A stretch of 64,000 nt of DNA from Oscillospiraceae bacterium (GTDB taxonomy: Bacteria; Bacillota; Clostridia; Oscillospirales; Oscillospiraceae): contig CACYXC010000004.1 of NCBI GenBank assembly GCA_902778285.1, positions 1-64,000 on the forward strand, in the 5' to 3' direction. Shown here one piece after another: positions 25,715-34,281 of this stretch; positions within the stretch are counted from its first letter, which is position 1, and every line of letters starts with the position of its first letter. The notes beneath the pieces were generated by a model. That model did no database searches and was not told the DNA's origin. It saw only the letters and a program-made list of their open reading frames with translations. The translations under genes and the position numbers were made by a program.

Positions 25715-26689
25715 ATGCCTGAAATCAGTGTAATTGTCCCTGTCTATAAAGTTGAGCCATACCTTTGCCGCTGTGTGGACAGTATTTTGGCGCAGACCTA
25801 TATGGATTTCGAGCTGATCCTTGTTGACGATGGCAGCCCGGACAACTGCGGCGCGATCTGCGATGAGTACGCCGCAAAAGACGGGCGTGTCCATGTGATC
25901 CACAAGCAAAACGGTGGCCTCTCCTCTGCCCGCAATGCGGGGATCGACTGGGTCTTTGCCAACAGTGACAGCCAGTGGTTCAGCTTTGTCGACTCTGACG
26001 ACTGGGTGCACCCGCGCTTTCTGGAATTGCTATATGAAGGAATTCAACGTTTTCAAGTAAACATCTGTCAGTGTCGATTTTTTAGGCCGGATGGGATTGA
26101 AGAGATTCCAGAGGTTAATGAGAAAATGCTGTGCATTACGCCTGAAGAGCATTATCTCAACTATTATAGTGCAACCTTTCCTACCAAGCTTTTTTCGCGC
26201 GCTTGTTGGTATTCGATGAGATTCCCTGAAGGTCAGATTTATGAAGATGTTGCAATCTGGTACAAGGTCCTGTTCGCAGAGGAGAGGATCGCCTTGGTAG
26301 ACGAGCAACTTTACTATTACGTTGTAAATCCCGACAGCATTATGCAGAGCCAATGGACACCGGCTCAGATGGCGCAGATCCGCGGTTGGGATGAACAACT
26401 GGCTTTCCTGCGCAAAAATAGCAGTTCGGATGCAGTAAAAGTGATCCGGGTTAAATTCATTCGAGTTTTGTGGAAGCACTACAGAAAAATAAAAGAAACT
26501 GAGAAACTCTCGCGTCTCAAGAAAACATGGTATCTTATTCAGGTCAGAAGAAAGCTTAATGGGCTGATGCGCGAATCCAGTTATTCAGAAGAAAGATGGA
26601 TTTATGAACAGATTCATCCAGTACGCGAGTGGTGCTATTGGACAGCAAAAGGCGTTCTTGGAAAAGTTAAGCGTATGATAAAGCACTGA
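25715..26689 (+). CDS. Glycosyltransferase family 2 (repeat-module copy 1)
   Basis: This 324-residue GT-A enzyme has ISVIVPVYKVEPYL, LILVDDGSPDNCGAICDEYA near residue 35 and a FVDSDDW metal site near 92. The first ~65 residues are nearly the same, also at DNA level, as those of the GT2 genes at 35199 and 37221, while the rest diverges. The first third of the gene is GC-rich and the remainder, from about 26,030, AT-rich. The C-terminal part is basic with aromatic residues, as in membrane-associated capsule GT2 enzymes. Confidence 0.87.
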   Translation: MPEISVIVPVYKVEPYLCRCVDSILAQTYMDFELILVDDGSPDNCGAICDEYAAKDGRVHVIHKQNGGLSSARNAGIDWVFANSDSQWFSFVDSDDWVHPRFLELLYEGIQRFQVNICQCRFFRPDGIEEIPEVNEKMLCITPEEHYLNYYSATFPTKLFSRACWYSMRFPEGQIYEDVAIWYKVLFAEERIALVDEQLYYYVVNPDSIMQSQWTPAQMAQIRGWDEQLAFLRKNSSSDAVKVIRVKFIRVLWKHYRKIKETEKLSRLKKTWYLIQVRRKLNGLMRESSYSEERWIYEQIHPVREWCYWTAKGVLGKVKRMIKH

Positions 26690-26756
26690 GCCGAGTGTAT
26701 GTGTTTCACTCGGATAAACGACCCCAGCTGAAATAGAAAACCTCGGAGGACTCTTT

Positions 26757-27833
26757 ATGGCGTTCAAGACGACCCTGAAAAAGATTATTCCTTCCCTCCG
26801 CACCAGGGATGCGATCCTTGCGGAAATGGATTATTACAACAAAGAATTGCAGCGTCAGATTCGTATCCTGCAAAACAGTGTTGCAGATTTGAGTGCGAAA
26901 AATGATTATCTGTTTTACTGCATCCAGCGGATTGACGGAGAAACAACGCTCGATACGAAAAAAAGAGTGCTCATGAATATGCCCAAAGCGGGCGGACGCA
27001 TCGACGATTATCAGATTGCATCAAATTATATCCTGTCAAGAGTTAAGGATATTTGTGATCAGCATGGGCTGCGCTATTCACTGTGCGGGGGCACCCTGTT
27101 GGGCGCCGTCCGCCATCATGGTTTTATCCCATGGGACGACGATGTGGATGTGGATATTCTGCGGGAAGACCTCTACCGGCTTGAAGAACTGCTGCGTGAC
27201 GATGATGAGCTGATTCTGAAGAGATACTACAAGTTCAGGGATAAAGGCGAAGAGGCCGGATATCTTTGGCGAGTCAAGTTCAGACGCAGCGACGTTTTCT
27301 TCATTGATATTTTCCCGCTCGACTATATCTCTGTTTCGCCCGGCAAAGAAGCCAAAGTGCTGAAGGAAAAAGAAGCGTTGTGTGAAGAATACAGCCGAAA
27401 GATCAAAGAACTATTCAAAAAGTATCGGTTCTGCTATGACGGCATTGATCACGCGATTTCCAGCGAGGAGCTGGATGCCGACGTTATCCCGCTTGAGAAA
27501 GAATACCTCGCTATTTACAGGAAGCGTTTCGGCGGGGGAGAGCCGGCGTCTCATTTTACCCGGGGAATCGGCAACGGCGCCTGGCTGAGAAACATATATA
27601 TGATTCAGAAAGCGGAGGATTATCTCCCGTTTGAAAAGGATTCGGTAACCTTTGAAGGAAGGAAGTACAGTACGTATAAAAACTGTGACGGACTGCTTCA
27701 ATTTCAGTATGGAGATTATTGGTCAATGCCGCCTTCCATTTCGCTCAAACACGAAGGCGAGTATTCACAGTTTTCTGAAAATGAAACAGAGCTGCTGAAG
27801 TATATTCGTGAGAAGCAGCATGTGAAAACCTAA
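26757..27833 (+). CDS. LicD-family phosphotransferase with N-terminal coiled coil, copy 2
   Basis: This 358-residue protein has about 55 N-terminal residues rich in Leu/Glu/Lys (residues 18-55) that look like a short coiled coil absent from copy 1. The LicD domain follows: YSLCGGTLLGAVRHHGFIPW near residue 103, DDDVDVDILRED and a FFIDIFPLDYI motif near 182. GGAGG lies before ATG 26757. It is followed by a cytidylyltransferase that could supply a CDP-linked donor. The group transferred is unknown. Confidence 0.85.
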   Translation: MAFKTTLKKIIPSLRTRDAILAEMDYYNKELQRQIRILQNSVADLSAKNDYLFYCIQRIDGETTLDTKKRVLMNMPKAGGRIDDYQIASNYILSRVKDICDQHGLRYSLCGGTLLGAVRHHGFIPWDDDVDVDILREDLYRLEELLRDDDELILKRYYKFRDKGEEAGYLWRVKFRRSDVFFIDIFPLDYISVSPGKEAKVLKEKEALCEEYSRKIKELFKKYRFCYDGIDHAISSEELDADVIPLEKEYLAIYRKRFGGGEPASHFTRGIGNGAWLRNIYMIQKAEDYLPFEKDSVTFEGRKYSTYKNCDGLLQFQYGDYWSMPPSISLKHEGEYSQFSENETELLKYIREKQHVKT

Positions 27834-27849
27834 GAATAGAGGAAAAAAT

Positions 27850-28260
27850 ATGACAATCGGTTATCTTTCGGGAACGTTTGATTTGTTCCATATCGGGCAT
27901 CTGAACCTACTGCGGCGCGCCAAAGAGCAGTGCGATTATCTGATCGTTGCGGTACACGACAGCGGCAAATGGAAAGGGAAGGAGACCTTTATCCCATTTG
28001 AAGAGCGCAAAGAGATCGTTGGCGCCTGCAGATACGTGGACAAGGTGGTGGATTCGCCAGTCGAAGATTCTGATGCCTGGGTACTGTATCATTTTGACAA
28101 GCTATTTGTAGGCTCCGATTACAAGGGCACGGAACGCTTTAACCGCTACGAAGAGTATTTCAAGGATAAAGGTGTGGAGATCGTGTATTTCCCGTACACG
28201 CAAAGCACGAGCAGTACCCAGATCCGCGCTTTGGTTTCTGCAGCCCTGGAGAAAAAATAA
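27850..28260 (+). CDS. Cytidylyltransferase, TagD-like, divergent copy
   Basis: This 136-residue protein has the nucleotidyltransferase motifs GTFDLFHIGHLNLLRRAK (HxGH) and a C-terminal STSSTQIR in place of the canonical ISTT(Q/K)I. Length fits glycerol-3-phosphate cytidylyltransferase, but it is clearly more divergent than the TagD at 34789 (for example, it lacks the MGDDWEGKFD motif and has GSDYKGTERF instead). It may activate a different phosphate, such as another polyol or an aminoalcohol phosphate for the LicD or TagF-like neighbours. Confidence 0.75.
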   Translation: MTIGYLSGTFDLFHIGHLNLLRRAKEQCDYLIVAVHDSGKWKGKETFIPFEERKEIVGACRYVDKVVDSPVEDSDAWVLYHFDKLFVGSDYKGTERFNRYEEYFKDKGVEIVYFPYTQSTSSTQIRALVSAALEKK

Positions 28261-28329
28261 ACGAGCTTGCATATTCGCAGTAATGCCGTAAGGCACCATT
28301 GCATTGTGCAAGAACTTGTTGGAGCTGTT

Positions 28330-29481
28330 ATGAGCAAATTAAAACAATCAATGCAAAAACTTCTTGGCATTTTTGCAAAAAAATGCATCCTTTTCGAGAG
28401 CAGCCCGGATTATTCCGACAATACCATGGCAGTCTTCTGCGAGATGGTGAAGCGGGGAATGGATCGGAAATACCATCTGATCTGGTCGCTGTCAGATGGT
28501 ACTTATGCTCTGTACGATAAAGGCGTTTTCCGTGCGGTGGATCCGTACAAAAGAGATACGCTGGCGGCCAGACTGTTCAATCTCTCGTTTGCCAATACCT
28601 GCTTTATCGTGTACTGCAACGTGAACCCAAACGTGTTTGATCCGCAGCCTCCGTCCTTCTATCTTTCGCACGGAACGGCGATCAAGAGCATCAAAAACTA
28701 TTACAAAGAGGGCGAATCCGCGACCTACTGCCTCTCCGCCTCGGAAGGCGTCGCAGACATCGCATCCGTCGAGTTCAAGGTGGCGCCGGAGCGGGTGGTC
28801 TCCCTGGGCTTTCCCAGAAACGACGTTCTGACTTCCGGCAAAGAGATCAAGTCTCTCCTCGGCTGGGGGTCCGATAAGCTCGTGATCTGGTATCCCACCT
28901 ATCGTCAGCGCGTCGACGGGAAAGTGTTCGGCGGTTCCGTCGGGATCCCGATCATCAACGATGCGGAGAATGCGCGAAAGCTGAACGATTTCGCGGCCAG
29001 CCGTCACGTCAGGATCCTGATCAAGCCGCATTTTGTTCAAATCACCAGCTATATCACCGATCAGCATCTGGACCACGTTGTGCTGGTCGATGAGAGCCTC
29101 TTTGAGAAGCATGGCTTTTCTTCGTATGAATTGCTTTCCGGGAGCGACGCCCTGATTACGGATTTTTCCTCCGTGTACTATGATTACACGCTGTGCGACA
29201 AGCCGATCTGCGCTGTCTGGGAAGATCTCGAGGCCTATCGGGCGGATCCGGGCTTCGCGGTGGACGTGGATCAGATGATGAGCGGAGCGGAAAAAGCGTA
29301 TACGCTGCAGGATCTGGAGACGTTTATCGGGCATGTGGCAGACGGAAAAGACGTGCTGCGGGATGAACGGCGGAAGATCCGCGATCTGGCGAATTATTCC
29401 ACGGACGGCTGCAACAGCAGGCGGGTTGTGGACTTTATCGAGAGCGAGCTCGGCAAACGGAAACAGTCTGTCGGTCGATAA
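28330..29481 (+). CDS. CDP-glycerol:polyol phosphate transferase family (TagB/TagF-like)
   Basis: About 383 residues. The start ATG 28330 has GGAG five bases upstream and is preferred over the in-frame codon at 28267. Motifs match the CDP-glycerol glycerophosphotransferase family: YLSHGTAIKSIK near residue 118, VSLGFPRNDV near 157, ILIKPHF near 217 and ALITDFSSVYYDY near 274. These enzymes move glycerol- or ribitol-phosphate from CDP donors onto wall-polymer precursors at the inner membrane face. The neighbours at 27850 and 34789 can supply CDP donors. Confidence 0.87.
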   Translation: MSKLKQSMQKLLGIFAKKCILFESSPDYSDNTMAVFCEMVKRGMDRKYHLIWSLSDGTYALYDKGVFRAVDPYKRDTLAARLFNLSFANTCFIVYCNVNPNVFDPQPPSFYLSHGTAIKSIKNYYKEGESATYCLSASEGVADIASVEFKVAPERVVSLGFPRNDVLTSGKEIKSLLGWGSDKLVIWYPTYRQRVDGKVFGGSVGIPIINDAENARKLNDFAASRHVRILIKPHFVQITSYITDQHLDHVVLVDESLFEKHGFSSYELLSGSDALITDFSSVYYDYTLCDKPICAVWEDLEAYRADPGFAVDVDQMMSGAEKAYTLQDLETFIGHVADGKDVLRDERRKIRDLANYSTDGCNSRRVVDFIESELGKRKQSVGR

Positions 29482-29503
29482 TACTTGAAGAGTGGAGCGC
29501 GCA

Positions 29504-30388
29504 GTGAATATCATTATTGCGATCAACGAGAAATACATTCCTCCGGCGAAAACGATGCTCTTTTCCCTGTTTCGGAATAACAGAGAGAAGAGCACGGTAT
29601 ATCTGCTGCATAAAGACCTGACGGCGAAATCTGTCGAGGAACTGAGGCTGTTTCTGGAACGCTGCGGAGACGTATCGCTTGTCGAGAAGCGGATGGACAG
29701 CAGACTTTTCGCAGACGCGCCCAGAATGAAATGGTGGAGCGAGGAAATGTATTACCGCCTCCTTGCTTTTGCGCTGATTCCCGAGGAGCGCGCGCTCTGG
29801 CTGGACGCCGATATTATCGTCAATGGGGATATCAGAGAGTTTTATTACCAAGAACTTAAAGGTTATTATTGCTCTGCATGTGCTGGGAGCGATCAATCAT
29901 GGGCTCAATTGATAGGACTCGAGGCAGGGAGGCTGTATTTTAATTCTGGCGTTATTCTATATAATCTTGATGAGATACGAAAGAATCATACTATCGAAGA
30001 TGTACTTAGGTGCCTCAATGAACACTCCGACAATCTTAAAGCGCCAGACCAGGACATCCTTAATCTTCTTTATCAAGGAAAAGTTGTTTATTCAGATCCT
30101 GCCATGTTTAATCATGAGGTCTTTGGAGATTTCATTTACTCCAAAAATGAGCGATCATTTATAATGCATCAAGCAAAAATCATCCACTTTAATGGCCCAG
30201 TAAAACCGTGGGATCCAAAGGGAGCGAATTCGGCTGGAGAATTATGGTGGAAATATGAATTGCTCCAAGGGAATAAACTTGAGTATTATAAATACAAAAT
30301 CTTCCATTTTCCAACTAAATGCCGCTATGGACTCAGAGAGATTTACTTTATCATTCTTGCTCAATTGAAGAAACTGCATAAAAGGTAG
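29504..30388 (+). CDS. Glycosyltransferase family 8 (LgtC-like)
   Basis: About 294 residues starting MNIIIAINEKYIPPAKTMLF. The GT8 motif ALWLDADIIVNGDIREF near residue 102 carries the DxD site; YFNSGVILYNLDEIR near 146 and DQDILNLL near 179 follow, and IHFNGPVKPW near 222 is the second metal/donor motif. GTG 29504 has GGAG six bases upstream and is preferred over GTG 29492. The first ~110 codons are GC-rich and the rest AT-rich, with a sharp change near base 29,840, suggesting an intragenic recombination joint. GT8 enzymes usually transfer galactose or glucose with retention. Confidence 0.87.
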   Translation: MNIIIAINEKYIPPAKTMLFSLFRNNREKSTVYLLHKDLTAKSVEELRLFLERCGDVSLVEKRMDSRLFADAPRMKWWSEEMYYRLLAFALIPEERALWLDADIIVNGDIREFYYQELKGYYCSACAGSDQSWAQLIGLEAGRLYFNSGVILYNLDEIRKNHTIEDVLRCLNEHSDNLKAPDQDILNLLYQGKVVYSDPAMFNHEVFGDFIYSKNERSFIMHQAKIIHFNGPVKPWDPKGANSAGELWWKYELLQGNKLEYYKYKIFHFPTKCRYGLREIYFIILAQLKKLHKR

Positions 30389-30396
30389 GTCATATT

Positions 30397-31134
30397 ATGA
30401 AAATGATCGGTATGATCCCCGCGCGGGGAGGATCCACACGCTTTAACAACAAGCCGCTGGCCTTGATCTGCGGCAAGCCCATGGTCTACTGGGTCTGGAA
30501 GCACAGCAAAGAGGTCTCCTGCTTCGACGAGGTATACGTCGCCACCGACAGCGAGGAGATCCGCGAGGTCGCCGAGGGCTTCGGCGCCAGGGTGCTGATG
30601 ACTTCTTCCAACTGCGAAACCGCAACGGAACGTCTCTGGGAGGTCTCCCACATGGTGGAGGCCGACCTCTATGTCATGGTCAACGGGGACGAGCCGCTGG
30701 TTCTGGCGGAGGATATTGTCAAGTGCATTCCTGCGGAGATCCCGGCGGACGGCTTCTACGTCTCCAATCTGATGACGGATTTCTCCAATCCCGTGGAAGT
30801 CGTGGACCCCACCAATCTCAAAATCGTCACCAACAAGGACGGCGTCTGTCTGTTCATTTCCCGCGCGCCGATCCCGTTCCCCAAGGGGGAGATGAACTAC
30901 GCCTATCAGAAGTTCGTGGGCGTGGGCGCCTTTACCCACGGCGCGCTGGAATACTACCACGATACCCCGCGCGGCCCGGTGGAGAAGATCGAGGAGAACG
31001 ACTCCTTCCGCTTCATCGAAAACCGGAAGGACTGCTATTACATCAACGCCCACTGCAAGACCCTGTCCGTGGACACGCCCAAGGATCGGGTTCAGGTGGA
31101 GCGCTACATGATCGAACACGGGATGGCGGAGTAA
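30397..31134 (+). CDS. kdsB: 3-deoxy-manno-octulosonate cytidylyltransferase (CMP-Kdo synthetase)
   Basis: This 245-residue enzyme activates Kdo with CTP to give CMP-Kdo. Motifs: MIPARGGSTRFNNKPL at the N-terminus, VYVATDSEEI near residue 46, CETATERLWEV near 74 and VMVNGDEPL near 91 (the NTP-binding QGDEP variant), with the C-terminal VDTPKDRVQVE. It is the first gene of a Kdo set completed by kdsA, kdsD and kdsC downstream. It is GC-rich, unlike the following insert-like gene. Confidence 0.9.
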   Translation: MKMIGMIPARGGSTRFNNKPLALICGKPMVYWVWKHSKEVSCFDEVYVATDSEEIREVAEGFGARVLMTSSNCETATERLWEVSHMVEADLYVMVNGDEPLVLAEDIVKCIPAEIPADGFYVSNLMTDFSNPVEVVDPTNLKIVTNKDGVCLFISRAPIPFPKGEMNYAYQKFVGVGAFTHGALEYYHDTPRGPVEKIEENDSFRFIENRKDCYYINAHCKTLSVDTPKDRVQVERYMIEHGMAE

Positions 31135-31144
31135 GGAGAAAACT

Positions 31145-32353
31145 ATGCCGCGTTGTGCAAACACAGCTCTCAACATTACTACATATATAGCGGGAAGAAA
31201 TCAGGCGACACATCCCAATGTTGTATCTTTTCGGGAACCTTGGCATGGATACCGGTTTTATATGGCTTATACAACGTATCCGTATGCAAATGGGAGTGAA
31301 GAAAACCCTTGTCTTGCCGCTTCGAACGATCTGCTTCATTGGGAGAAACCCAGTGGGCTCGTGAATCCAGTTGCGTGCTGCGAGGAGACAGAATGCGACG
31401 AACTGAAGGATACGCATTTGCTTTACAATGAAGTAACTGAAAAGCTTGAAATTTGGTATCTAGGGCGAATTGCTTCTACTCAGGAATCAGAAGGGCCATT
31501 ATATTGTTTCCGCAAAACTTCATCAGACGGTATACAATGGAGTCCAAGAGAAACGATGTTTTGCTTTGACGGATTCAATCTTGCCTCTGAGACAGTCCTC
31601 TTTGATAAAGATACCGGATATCGTTTTTGGGGAATCAGAAATTCAGATGAGGAGAAAGGTCTTTTTTATAAAGAAAGTCTGAATGGTTATGATTGGAGTG
31701 CATACAAGAAATGCACTATCCCAGACTGCAATCAAACCGATATATGGCATGGAACAGTCACTATCATTGACGGCTTGTATTATTTTGTTTGGGTCGGAAA
31801 AAGTGGAGTTCAAAAGAATAGAATATATCTTTCGACTAGCAGTGACGGAATTGTTTTCTCTGGACCGAAACAGATTCTGCAAAATGATACAGGTTGGGCG
31901 TTCCTATACAGACCTGTTCTTATCCGAGAAGAGGGCCTTTTCTACTGCTTCTATGGGGTTGTACGAAAAGATGGGAAATGGCTGATTGCGCTTAGTGCGG
32001 GAAAAACTCTCGATACGCTTGAAGGAGTTTTTATTCAAGATCCCAGTTTTACTTTAAAAGAAAGAATATCGAGTACGCCTAAAATGCAGGTCAAGTCTAT
32101 ATTGAACAAATTGAGACAAGCGTTTGTACCCAGAATGTCCCCCTTGGCTCTACTGTCTTTACTGCTTCAGCTTATCTTCAAAAGCACGGCTGTTAATCTC
32201 TTCTGCTCCATCTTGATAGCAACTGCTGTATGTAGGGCCTTTATTTCGAAAGAGAACTGTTTAAGAACGGGGGCTGTCATGGGAACGCTATGTTCCTCAA
32301 TATCGTTGCTGATGATACAAATTACAATTGAGATGATACATTTTTTTGAATAA
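31145..32353 (+). CDS. Beta-propeller (GH43/GH32-like) protein with C-terminal membrane helices; frame likely interrupted
   Basis: This 402-residue protein is not from a named capsule family. Residues 1-300 show repeated propeller-blade features: WHGYRFYMAYTTYP near 34, CLAASNDLLHWEKPSG near 57, LEIWYLGRI, FRKTSSDGIQWSPRE, YRFWGIRNS, LSTSSDGIVFSGP, FYCFYGVVRK and WLIALSAG. These resemble five-bladed propellers of glycosidase-like or glycan-binding proteins. Residues ~330-400 hold two or three hydrophobic segments. The frame ends soon after a run of seven T (32341-32347); one base fewer would continue it to 32507. The gene is AT-rich and sits between GC-rich kdsB and kdsA, suggesting later insertion. 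A transferase or trimming role in Kdo-polymer assembly is possible but unproven. Confidence 0.6.
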   Translation: MPRCANTALNITTYIAGRNQATHPNVVSFREPWHGYRFYMAYTTYPYANGSEENPCLAASNDLLHWEKPSGLVNPVACCEETECDELKDTHLLYNEVTEKLEIWYLGRIASTQESEGPLYCFRKTSSDGIQWSPRETMFCFDGFNLASETVLFDKDTGYRFWGIRNSDEEKGLFYKESLNGYDWSAYKKCTIPDCNQTDIWHGTVTIIDGLYYFVWVGKSGVQKNRIYLSTSSDGIVFSGPKQILQNDTGWAFLYRPVLIREEGLFYCFYGVVRKDGKWLIALSAGKTLDTLEGVFIQDPSFTLKERISSTPKMQVKSILNKLRQAFVPRMSPLALLSLLLQLIFKSTAVNLFCSILIATAVCRAFISKENCLRTGAVMGTLCSSISLLMIQITIEMIHFFE

Positions 32354-32507
32354 TTTGGAAAAGAGTGCCGTGTTCCTATATGGTTTTCAAGCTTTTTTTA
32401 CTGCACTATTCACATCAGATCTGTGGAGCTCTTTGCCGATACATAAGGATAAAGCCTTTCAGATTATAGTGTCGCTGGTAATCCTGACTGCTCCTGCGAT
32501 CAAATAA
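32346..32507 (+). pseudogene. Out-of-frame continuation of the propeller/membrane gene
   Basis: In the frame reached by removing one T from the seven-T run, 53 codons continue with two further hydrophobic segments (AVFLYGFQAFFTALF and FQIIVSLVILTAPAI) and stop at 32505-32507, ten bases before the kdsA ribosome binding site. The fit into an otherwise unexplained 178-base gap indicates that this was, or in some cells is, part of the gene at 31145. Confidence 0.6.
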
Positions 32508-32531
32508 TAACAAGCGAAAGAGGAAATGCCT

Positions 32532-33311
32532 ATGTTTTCACTGATAGCGGGACCCTGCGTGATCGAGTCCGAGGAACTGGTGCTGTCCGTGGCCGGACAC
32601 ATGAAGGAAATCACGGACGAGCTGGGGATCCCTTATACCTTCAAGGCCTCCTTTGACAAGGCAAACCGTACTTCCATCCACAGCTTCCGCGGCCCCGGCA
32701 TCGAGAAAGGGCTGGAGATCCTGCAGAAGGTGAAGGACAGCTATGGCCTTCCCATCTGCACCGATATCCACGAGCCCTGGCAGGCGGAAAAGGCGGCGCA
32801 GGTCTGCGATATCCTGCAGATCCCGGCCTTCCTCTGCCGGCAGACGGATTTGCTGGTGGCGGCGGCCAGAACCGGCAAGTGCATCAACATCAAAAAAGCG
32901 CAGTTTCTCGCCCCCTTGGACATGAAAAACTGCGTGGAAAAGGTGCGCGAATCCGGCAACGACAACGTGATGCTCTGCGAGCGGGGCAGCACCTTCGGCT
33001 ATAACACGCTGGTGGTGGACATGACCGGGCTGCGCGTGATGAAGGAATACGGCGTGCCCGTGATTTTTGACGCGACCCACAGCGTGCAGAAGCCGGGCGG
33101 CAACGGGACCAGCACGGGCGGCAACCGGCAGTTTGTGGAGTATCTGGCGAAGGCGGCGATCGCCGTCGGCGCGGACGGCCTCTTTATGGAGACTCATCCC
33201 GACCCGGATCATGCGCTCTCCGACGGGCCCAATATGGTGCCGCTGGGAGAGATGAGGGCTCTGCTGGTGAAGCTTCAGCGCGTATACGACGCGGTACAGG
33301 ACAATGGATAA
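32532..33311 (+). CDS. kdsA: 3-deoxy-8-phosphooctulonate synthase (Kdo-8-P synthase)
   Basis: About 259 residues; condenses phosphoenolpyruvate with arabinose-5-phosphate. Motifs: [13 protein letters not shown] at the N-terminus, [20 protein letters not shown] near residue 40, [10 protein letters not shown] near 78, [11 protein letters not shown] near 97, [11 protein letters not shown] near 116, [11 protein letters not shown] near 147 and [12 protein letters not shown] near 180. Two ATGs compete: 32526 is only two bases after AAAGAGG, 32532 eight bases, so 32532 is preferred. The family includes metal-dependent and metal-independent types; this was not resolved here. It overlaps kdsD by eight bases. 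Confidence 0.95.
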   Translation: MFSLIAGPCVIESEELVLSVAGHMKEITDELGIPYTFKASFDKANRTSIHSFRGPGIEKGLEILQKVKDSYGLPICTDIHEPWQAEKAAQVCDILQIPAFLCRQTDLLVAAARTGKCINIKKAQFLAPLDMKNCVEKVRESGNDNVMLCERGSTFGYNTLVVDMTGLRVMKEYGVPVIFDATHSVQKPGGNGTSTGGNRQFVEYLAKAAIAVGADGLFMETHPDPDHALSDGPNMVPLGEMRALLVKLQRVYDAVQDNG

Positions 33312-34281
33312 CAGATTTGACTACGTAAAAGAGGCCAGAGAAGTCTTTGACAAAGAGATCCTAGCCCTGGAAAAAACAAAAGCTGCACTGGACGGCGGCT
33401 TCGCCGAGATCCTTGAGCTGCTGGTGGACTGCCGCGGCAAAGTGATCATCACCGGCATCGGAAAGCCGGGGCACGTGGGAACGAAGATCGCGGCAACGCT
33501 GGCAAGCCTCGGAACGCCTGCGTTCTTTCTCCATCCGGCCGAGGCACTTCACGGCGACCTGGGCATGGTGCAGGCGGACGACGTGGTGCTCCTGACCAGC
33601 TACAGCGGGGAGAGCGAGGAGATTGTGCGCCTGCTTCCCACGCTGTACGAGATCGGCTGCACCACCGTCGCCATCACGGGTAACGGCAAGTCTACCCTTG
33701 CGAAGGGCTGCGGGCACGTTTTCGTCTTCCCGGAGTTTGAGGAGGCCTGCTACATGCATCTCGCGCCGACCTCCAGCACCACGGCGCTGCTGGTGCTCGG
33801 TGACGCGCTGGCTGTGGTGGCCTCCCGCGCCCGGAACTTCACGGAGAAGGATTTCGGGATGAATCATCCGGCCGGCGCTCTGGGAAAGAAGCTGCTGGTC
33901 AAGGTCCGGGATCTGATGTACTCGGGTGATCAGGACGCAGTCGTCCCCGAAGGCAGCACGCTTCGCGCGGCGATCGTGGAGATGAGCAGCAAGGGCCTGA
34001 GCATGGTCACGGTCGTGGATGCGGAGGAGCGGCTCAAGGGCATCATCACCGACGGCGATCTCCGGCGGATGCTGGAGCGCGGCGTGGACGTTTACGGCGA
34101 GTGTGTCGACGCGGTCATGACGAAGAACCCCAAGTGGGTCGACGAGCGGGAGATGGCGGTGAACGCCCTGCAGATGATGAACAACTACCGCATCACCGGC
34201 ATGCCGGTTCTGGATGGAGACGGCAGAGTGGTCGGTTCCATTCTGATGCAGGATATTTTCAAGGCGGGGATCGTACGATGA
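33304..34281 (+). CDS. kdsD: Arabinose-5-phosphate isomerase (KdsD/KpsF)
   Basis: This 325-residue enzyme converts ribulose-5-phosphate to arabinose-5-phosphate, the first step of the Kdo route. A SIS domain (residues ~35-190) contains [35 protein letters not shown] and [29 protein letters not shown] follows near residue 187. Two CBS domains fill residues ~205-325 (for example [15 protein letters not shown]). The start overlaps kdsA by eight bases and the stop overlaps kdsC as ATGA. Confidence 0.95.
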   Translation: MDNRFDYVKEAREVFDKEILALEKTKAALDGGFAEILELLVDCRGKVIITGIGKPGHVGTKIAATLASLGTPAFFLHPAEALHGDLGMVQADDVVLLTSYSGESEEIVRLLPTLYEIGCTTVAITGNGKSTLAKGCGHVFVFPEFEEACYMHLAPTSSTTALLVLGDALAVVASRARNFTEKDFGMNHPAGALGKKLLVKVRDLMYSGDQDAVVPEGSTLRAAIVEMSSKGLSMVTVVDAEERLKGIITDGDLRRMLERGVDVYGECVDAVMTKNPKWVDEREMAVNALQMMNNYRITGMPVLDGDGRVVGSILMQDIFKAGIVR

